Positions 59,697 to 64,000 of a DNA stretch of 64,000 nucleotides are shown piece by piece. The notes beneath the pieces are model-generated. The model was not told the origin of the DNA. It made no database searches and saw only the letters and a program-made list of their open reading frames with translations. The stretch covers positions 6,386,037 to 6,450,036 of the forward strand of contig NZ_JACHMM010000001.1 of NCBI RefSeq assembly GCF_014204975.1. The letters are read 5' to 3'. Numbering within the stretch: position 1 is the stretch's first letter; the number at the start of each line of letters is the position of its first letter. The position numbers and the translations under genes were made by a program. This DNA is from Jiangella mangrovi (GTDB taxonomy: Bacteria > Actinomycetota > Actinomycetes > Jiangellales > Jiangellaceae).

Positions 59697-60788
59697 TCAA
59701 CGCCCGGCGAGGTCCCGGCACAGGCCGGCGACCAGCCGGGCGTTGTCGTCCTCGTCCGGCCAGGTGGCGGCGTGGCGCCGGCCCCGCTCGCCCAGCTCCG
59801 ACCGCCGTACCGGGTCGTCGAGCAGCGCGGTCACGGCCTCGACGACGGCGGTGACGTCGCCGACGGGCACCACCTGCGCGCCGTCGCCGACCAGTTCGGG
59901 GACGCCGCCGGCCGCCGTCGCGACCACCGGCAGGCCCACCTGCATCGCCTCCTGGATGACCAGGGGGCGGCCCTCCCAGACCGACGTCAGCACGTAGACG
60001 TCGGCGGCGCCCAGCAGGTCCGGGATGTCCGAGCGCCGGCCGAGCAGCCGCACCGGCAGGTCGTCCCACGTGATGGCCCGGTTCAGCTCGTCCTCCAGCG
60101 GCCCGTCACCCGCCACGACGACCAGCGGCGACGTCGTCAGCTCACGCCACCGCTTCGCGGCGGCCAGGAGGACGTCGAGGCCCTTCTGCTCGGCCAGCCG
60201 GTTCACCGCCAGCAGCAGCGGCCGCTCCCCCGCGCCGAGCTCGGCCCGGACGGCGGCGGCGTCGCGCTTCGCCGGCTGGACGCGCGGCGCGGCCACGGGC
60301 GCCAGCCGGACGTCGGGCGCGCCGAGCTCGCGGGCCCGGGCCACCAGGTCCGACGACACGCCCAGCGTGACGTCGGCCCGGCGCGCGGCCAGCCGTTCCA
60401 GCCTGCCGATGAGCACCCGCTTCGGCCCCGTCGCCAGGACGGCGTTGTGCCAGGTGGCCAGCAGCGGGACCCGCCCGGGACGCCGTCGGCCCAGGGCCAG
60501 CCCGGACAGCGCCGCCGCGCGGAACCCGTGCGCATGCACGACGTCGGTGCCGCGGAACGCCCGCCGCAGCCCGCGGACCGCCGCGAGGTCGGCCGGCGGG
60601 TTCGGCGCGCTGCCGATGCGCACCGGCGCGAACCGGGCGCCGGCCCCGGTGAAGTCGAAGCGTTCCTGGGTCTCGGCCGGGCCGACGACGCCGACCTCGA
60701 TGCCCAGCCCGCCGAGCCGCTCCACGAGCGACCGCACGTGCATGCCGACGCCCCCCGCCGTCATGCCGACGACGATCGTCAGCCTCAT
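59697..60788 (-). CDS. Glycosyltransferase family 4
   Basis: 363-residue GT-B glycosyltransferase of the GT4 family. N-domain: RLTIVVGMTAGGVGMHVRSLVERLGGLGIEVGVVGP (in pieces), HAHGFRAAALSGLALG. C-domain: LLLAVNRLAEQKGLDVLL, LLGRRSDIPDLLGAADVYVLTSVWEGRPLVIQEAMQVGLPVVATAAGGVPELV (in pieces) with the E-x7-E pair (EGRPLVIQE) that holds the nucleotide sugar. Likely builds an extracellular polymer or wall glycan. ATG 60788 has AGGAGGAG just upstream. Lies between a MurJ-like flippase and pyrG. Confidence 0.87.
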   Translation of the reverse strand: MRLTIVVGMTAGGVGMHVRSLVERLGGLGIEVGVVGPAETQERFDFTGAGARFAPVRIGSAPNPPADLAAVRGLRRAFRGTDVVHAHGFRAAALSGLALGRRRPGRVPLLATWHNAVLATGPKRVLIGRLERLAARRADVTLGVSSDLVARARELGAPDVRLAPVAAPRVQPAKRDAAAVRAELGAGERPLLLAVNRLAEQKGLDVLLAAAKRWRELTTSPLVVVAGDGPLEDELNRAITWDDLPVRLLGRRSDIPDLLGAADVYVLTSVWEGRPLVIQEAMQVGLPVVATAAGGVPELVGDGAQVVPVGDVTAVVEAVTALLDDPVRRSELGERGRRHAATWPDEDDNARLVAGLCRDLAGR

Positions 60789-60837
60789 CGCTCTCCTCCT
60801 GTGCTGGAAAGGGTCCAACCTAACGTTCGCCGCGCGC

Positions 60838-60964
60838 GCTGGTCTGCTGTCACGTCCTGGTCCCCAGTCACGCGTTCGGGCCGAGTTCGACCGTTTCGCG
60901 TGACGCCAGACCAGCACGTGACGGCAGACCAGGACGCTGTCACCCACCCGTTGCCAGACTCCCC
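60838..60964. repeat. Dispersed intergenic hairpin repeat A, copy 2
   Basis: Homologue of 4268-4410: CTGGTCTGCTGTCACGTCCTGGT and AGTCACGCG on the left, CGCGTGACGCCAGACCAG and CACGTGACGGCAGACCAG on the right (quoted in parts). About 31 of 36 bases of the left arm pair with the right arm. It ends 10 nt before the stop of the MurJ-like gene (minus strand), so it lies immediately 3' of that gene and about 50 nt before the glycosyltransferase start. Confidence 0.7.
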
Positions 60965-60973
60965 ACGCAAGCG

Positions 60974-62584
60974 TCAGCGGCGGAGCAGCGCGCGCAGGTC
61001 GCCGCCCAGGAGCGGCCAGGCCAGGACGGCGGCGACCACCGTCACCGCGAGCGCCGCCGCCACGCCGGCCAGCACCAGGTACCCCGCCGAGCCGTCGCCG
61101 AACGCCGACGCCACCGCCCATCCCACCGCCGCGCCCAGCCCCGCGGCGACGAGCCCCACCACGAAGGTCCGCGCGACGCCTGCCAGCGCCACGCCGCCGG
61201 AGTCGCGCACGACGCCGGCCAGCAGCAACACGCCCGCCACGCTGAGCCCGACGGTGTGCGCGACGCCCAGCGCCGCCGTCACGCCGTCCTCGCCGACCGA
61301 CGACGACAGCACGACCGCCAGCGCGATGACCACGAGCCAGCCGCCCGCCGTCGCCGCCGCCGACGTCTTGCCGCGGCCGCGCGCGTACAGCGCCCGGCCG
61401 AGGTGCGCCACGAGCCCGTAGCCCACCAGGCCCGGCGCGAACGCCACCAGCGCCCACGCCATGCGCTCCGGCGGCGCGTCACCGGCGCCGATGGCCGCGA
61501 AGAACCGCGCGACCGGCCAGGCGACCGCCGTCAGCACCGCCGCGCCGAGCAGCGACACCAGCACGACAGCCCGGGTCGACCGTGCGAGCACGTCGGCATA
61601 CGCGGGCCGCGACGTCTCCGCGTGCTCCGACAGCCGCGGGAACGCCGCCGTCGCGATGGGGACGGCCAGCACGGCGTACGGCAGCAGGTACACCATCCAG
61701 CTGTTCAGGTAGGTGACGGCGCCGCCGGTGCCGCCGTGCTCGTTCGACATCAAGTACGAGGTCAGATACGCCAACTGCTGCGCCACCAGCGTCACGAGCC
61801 CGGCGCCGGCCAGCAGCGCCGCACGCCGCCGCACGCCGTCGGGGAAGCGCAGCGTCGGCCGCACGCCGGTGACCCGCACCAGCATCGGCAGCAGGGTGGC
61901 CAGCGCCAGGGCCAGCACGCCCACCGTCGTGCCGCCGGCCAGCACCAGCTCGTCGCGGCGGTCCAGCGTCGACAGGTCGTCGGCGGACCCCGTGAACACC
62001 GCCCCGAACACCACGTACGCCGTCGCCACCACGACGCTGGACACCACCGGCGCGAGCGCCGCGGCCAGGAAGCGCTTGTGCGCCTGCAGCGTCCCCGCGG
62101 TCACGACCGCGATGCCGTACAGCGGGATCTGCGGCAGGAACAGCAGCAGCATGGCCCGCCCGACGGTGACGCCCTCGGAGCCGCCGGCGTCGCCGAGCAT
62201 GACCGACATCAGCGGGCCGGCCACCAGCACGCCGAGCAGCGCCACCGGCACCAGCAGCACCAGCGTCCAGCCCAGCAACGCCGACACCGTCTGCTTGACG
62301 TGGGCGTGGTCGCCCCGCCCGGCCGCGGCGGCCAGAAGCGGCACGACGGCGCCCGCCAGCGCGCCGCCGGCGACGATCTCGAAGACGACGTTGGGGATCG
62401 CGTTGGCCGTCGCGTAGACGGAGCCGAGCAGCGTCTCGCCGACCTGCGCCTGGAAGACCAGTTGCCGGCCAAAGCCGACCACCCGGGCCAGCACACTGAC
62501 CACGGCGATCAGCGCCGCTCCCCCGGCGATCCCGGCCGCCACCCCCGCGGCGACCCGCCCGGCGTCAGACCGGCGTGCGCTCAC
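60974..62584 (-). CDS. murJ: MurJ/MviN-like lipid II flippase
   Basis: 536 residues, about 14 membrane helices of the MOP superfamily: LIAVVSVLARVVGFGRQLVFQAQVG, ATANAIPNVVFEIVAGGALAGAVVPLLAAA (in pieces), a TVSALLGWTLVLLVPVALLGVLVAGPL block, ILYGIAVVTAGTLQAHKRFLAAALAPVVSS-like PLYGIAVVTAGTLQAHKRF, SYLMSNEHGGTGGAVTYLNSWMVYLLPYAVLAVPIATAAFPRLSEHAE (in pieces). MurJ flips undecaprenyl-linked murein precursors; some actinobacterial paralogues are not the essential flippase, so substrate is uncertain. GTG 62584. Follows an MraY-like gene by 5 nt. Confidence 0.85.
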   Translation of the reverse strand: MSARRSDAGRVAAGVAAGIAGGAALIAVVSVLARVVGFGRQLVFQAQVGETLLGSVYATANAIPNVVFEIVAGGALAGAVVPLLAAAAGRGDHAHVKQTVSALLGWTLVLLVPVALLGVLVAGPLMSVMLGDAGGSEGVTVGRAMLLLFLPQIPLYGIAVVTAGTLQAHKRFLAAALAPVVSSVVVATAYVVFGAVFTGSADDLSTLDRRDELVLAGGTTVGVLALALATLLPMLVRVTGVRPTLRFPDGVRRRAALLAGAGLVTLVAQQLAYLTSYLMSNEHGGTGGAVTYLNSWMVYLLPYAVLAVPIATAAFPRLSEHAETSRPAYADVLARSTRAVVLVSLLGAAVLTAVAWPVARFFAAIGAGDAPPERMAWALVAFAPGLVGYGLVAHLGRALYARGRGKTSAAATAGGWLVVIALAVVLSSSVGEDGVTAALGVAHTVGLSVAGVLLLAGVVRDSGGVALAGVARTFVVGLVAAGLGAAVGWAVASAFGDGSAGYLVLAGVAAALAVTVVAAVLAWPLLGGDLRALLRR

Positions 62585-62589
62585 GGAGG

Positions 62590-63402
62590 TCAGCGCTGGC
62601 GGCCGAGGCCGTCGAGCTCGCGCAGCACCGGAGTGCGCTCGATGACCTTGGTGAAGCTGACCTTCTCGCTCGCCAGCGTCAGCCCGGTGACGACGGCGAG
62701 GTGCGCCAGCCGTGCGGCCCGGCCCTCGCGGGCGACCAGCGCCAGCCCGAGCAGCGCGCCGAGCGTATTGGCTCCGGCGTCGCCGAGCATGGTGCGCTCG
62801 CCGAGGTCGTCCGGCAGCATGGCCAGCGCGGCGCCCACCGCGGCCGCACCGACCGGCGCCGCCGGCCCGCCGACCACGAGCGGCGTGTGCAGCAGCACCG
62901 TCTTGTTGGCCCGGCCAGGGCGCAGGTCGAGCAGGTTCAGCAGGTTGGCGTGCCCGGCGATGGCGGCACCGCCGATGGCGGCGTCGACGACGTTGTCGCT
63001 GACCAGCGCCCCGCCGATGACCCCGGCCGCGCCGATGACGCCGATCTTGACGACGCCGCTGGTGACCTCGCCGGACTGCAGCGCCGACAGGTGCCCGCGC
63101 AGGCCCTTGCTCGCCGTGGAGCCGAAGAGGTCGTCGTAGAGCCCGACCGCGCCGACGGCGACGGCGGCGCACACCCCGGCCGTGCGGACGCGCGACGGCA
63201 GGCCCGGCGCGACCAGCACGCCCGCGGCGGCTCCGGCGGCGACGGCGGGACCGGCCGCCAGGGTCACCGTCGAGCCGCGGAAGTTCTTGCGCTCCCAGAG
63301 CTCGGCGCCGCCCGGCTTCGCGGCACCGATGCGGCGCGAGGCGACCCAGGCCGCGGCGCCCGCGGCCCCGGCGGCGACGAGCGAGCCGACGATGCGCCTC
63401 AC
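62590..63402 (-). CDS. MraY/WecA-like membrane protein (glycosyltransferase 4 type)
   Basis: 270 residues with an N-terminal hydrophobic region and several helices. Two motifs point to the polyprenyl-phosphate sugar-1-phosphate transferase family: AGHANLLNLLDLRPGRANK and LGDAGANTLGALLGLALVA; the pyrimidine-binding ANLLNLLD(L)RPGR pattern and the conserved DAGAN are typical. The family transfers a sugar phosphate to undecaprenyl phosphate. This is a shortened member (true MraY is about 360 residues), so catalytic activity is not assured. Overlaps the upstream MctB-like gene by 4 bases (ATGA). Confidence 0.72.
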   Translation of the reverse strand: MRRIVGSLVAAGAAGAAAWVASRRIGAAKPGGAELWERKNFRGSTVTLAAGPAVAAGAAAGVLVAPGLPSRVRTAGVCAAVAVGAVGLYDDLFGSTASKGLRGHLSALQSGEVTSGVVKIGVIGAAGVIGGALVSDNVVDAAIGGAAIAGHANLLNLLDLRPGRANKTVLLHTPLVVGGPAAPVGAAAVGAALAMLPDDLGERTMLGDAGANTLGALLGLALVAREGRAARLAHLAVVTGLTLASEKVSFTKVIERTPVLRELDGLGRQR

Positions 63403-64000
63403 TCCGAGCTCCCCTCGGTGGCCTCGTCGGTGACGCTCTGCCCGGGTTCCTCGGGCACGGGCGGCAGCGCGCCGTCGGTCTCGCCGACCACGCCGTACTG
63501 CCCGGAGCCGCCCTCGGACTGCTCGCTGACCGCGAAGACGACGGCCGCGCGGCCGCTGGGCAGGTCGACGGAGTCGACGGTGGACACGATCTCGGCGACG
63601 TCGCCGTCGTCGCGGATGGTGCGCAGCAGGCCGTCCTCGGCCGTCGAGGCGGGACCGGCGACGACGGCACCGGCGCCGGCGGCGTCGACGCTGGCGGCCA
63701 GCGTGGCCAGCCGGTTCAGCCGGTCGTCGGCGTCGTCGCCGGAGACCGACCCGGCCACCAGCACCGCGAGCGACGGCGCCACCGAGGCGTCCTGCTCGAG
63801 CGTGATGAGGTCGGACTCCTCGAACGCCGTGACCGTGGCGGTGTCGATGGTCTCGTGCGACGCGCCCGGCTCGACCGGCGGCGCCAGCAGCGCGGCGGCC
63901 AGCACGGCGGCGCCGCGGGCGTAGCCGTCGCCGGTGGACGGCAGCTCGGTGCCCGACGACACCAGCTCGGTGGCGAGCTCGTCGAGCACCGGCTCGGAGT
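63399..64000 (-). CDS. MctB/SteB-like protein (N-terminus beyond window)
   Basis: At least 200 residues, open to the right edge, so the N-terminus is missing. Visible: LVSSGTELPSTGDGYARGAAVLAAAL, SLAVLVAGSVSGDDADDRLNRLATLAASVDAAGAGAVVAGPASTAEDG (in pieces) and SGQYGVVGETDGALPPVPEEPG. Length, order and the terminal GQYG patch match the copper-transporter MctB (DUF3186) family, which in mycobacteria (SteB) sits with pyrG; here pyrG also lies four genes down. Role in copper export or in coupling to cell-envelope glycosyl transfer is not settled. Confidence 0.75.
   Translation of the reverse strand, partial: SEPVLDELATELVSSGTELPSTGDGYARGAAVLAAALLAPPVEPGASHETIDTATVTAFEESDLITLEQDASVAPSLAVLVAGSVSGDDADDRLNRLATLAASVDAAGAGAVVAGPASTAEDGLLRTIRDDGDVAEIVSTVDSVDLPSGRAAVVFAVSEQSEGGSGQYGVVGETDGALPPVPEEPGQSVTDEATEGSSE

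Overview
The window is a 64 kb piece of a high-GC (roughly 70-75 percent G+C by eye) actinobacterial chromosome. Pointers to Actinobacteria are the GTG/TTG-rich starts, many TAnnnT -10 boxes only 6-8 nt before a start codon (leaderless transcripts), SigE-type sigma factors, an F420-type LLM oxidoreductase domain, an ARG-box-like argG promoter, and a MctB/SteB - MraY-like - MurJ-like - GT4 - pyrG block. I see no phage, transposase, plasmid, CRISPR, rRNA or tRNA genes. This looks like core chromosome with small accessory operons, and the genus cannot be fixed from sequence alone.

Layout. 1-7009: partial epoxide hydrolase; divergent ArsR-SRPBCC-alpha/beta-hydrolase operon; argG (minus); second HTH regulator divergent from a hydrolase-DinB-(pterin dehydratase/VOC) operon. 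7089-10241: secreted PhoD-type phosphatase and a membrane protein. 10384-15098: tightly overlapped five-gene operon of VanX-like dipeptidase, alanine-racemase-like enzyme, VanC/Ddl-like ligase, DesK-type kinase and NarL-type regulator. 15250-18895: tandemly duplicated lipoproteins (one copy frameshifted and fused), DUF429 protein, secreted-repeat lipoprotein. 19008-28140: kinase/LLM fusion protein, two sigma factor/membrane-partner pairs, membrane proteins, Nudix fusion protein, Ku, small zinc-ribbon-like protein. 29130-36547: a two-ATPase, two-permease FtsX-type ABC system. 36601-40993: RNA methyltransferase, TauE/SafE transporter, SPFH protein, NfeD, ABC ATPase.

41096-47182: unknown protein, serB, SixA-like phosphatase, alanine-racemase-fold deaminase/aldolase, small kinase, MOSC protein. 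47195-48909: a third sigma/partner pair. 48998-53891: hisG, hisE and a ribD-ribE-ribBA-ribH operon under an FMN riboswitch. 53946-57755: Uma2-family protein, rpe, a TetR-regulated drug-efflux MFS. 57752-64000: pyrG, GT4 glycosyltransferase, MurJ-like flippase, MraY-like protein and a partial MctB/SteB-like protein.

The most unusual material is intergenic. Two composite elements (28188-29118 and 43137-43790) each hold two copies of one approximately 220-nt structured unit in inverted orientation around a TGATCA hairpin, and both lie between convergent genes. Left and right units have different stem sequences that still pair, so the fold and not the sequence seems to be kept. A second dispersed repeat, a long imperfect hairpin, lies just 3' of two minus-strand genes (4268-4410 and 60838-60964). 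The most interesting protein-coding locus is the VanX/racemase/ligase/two-component operon.
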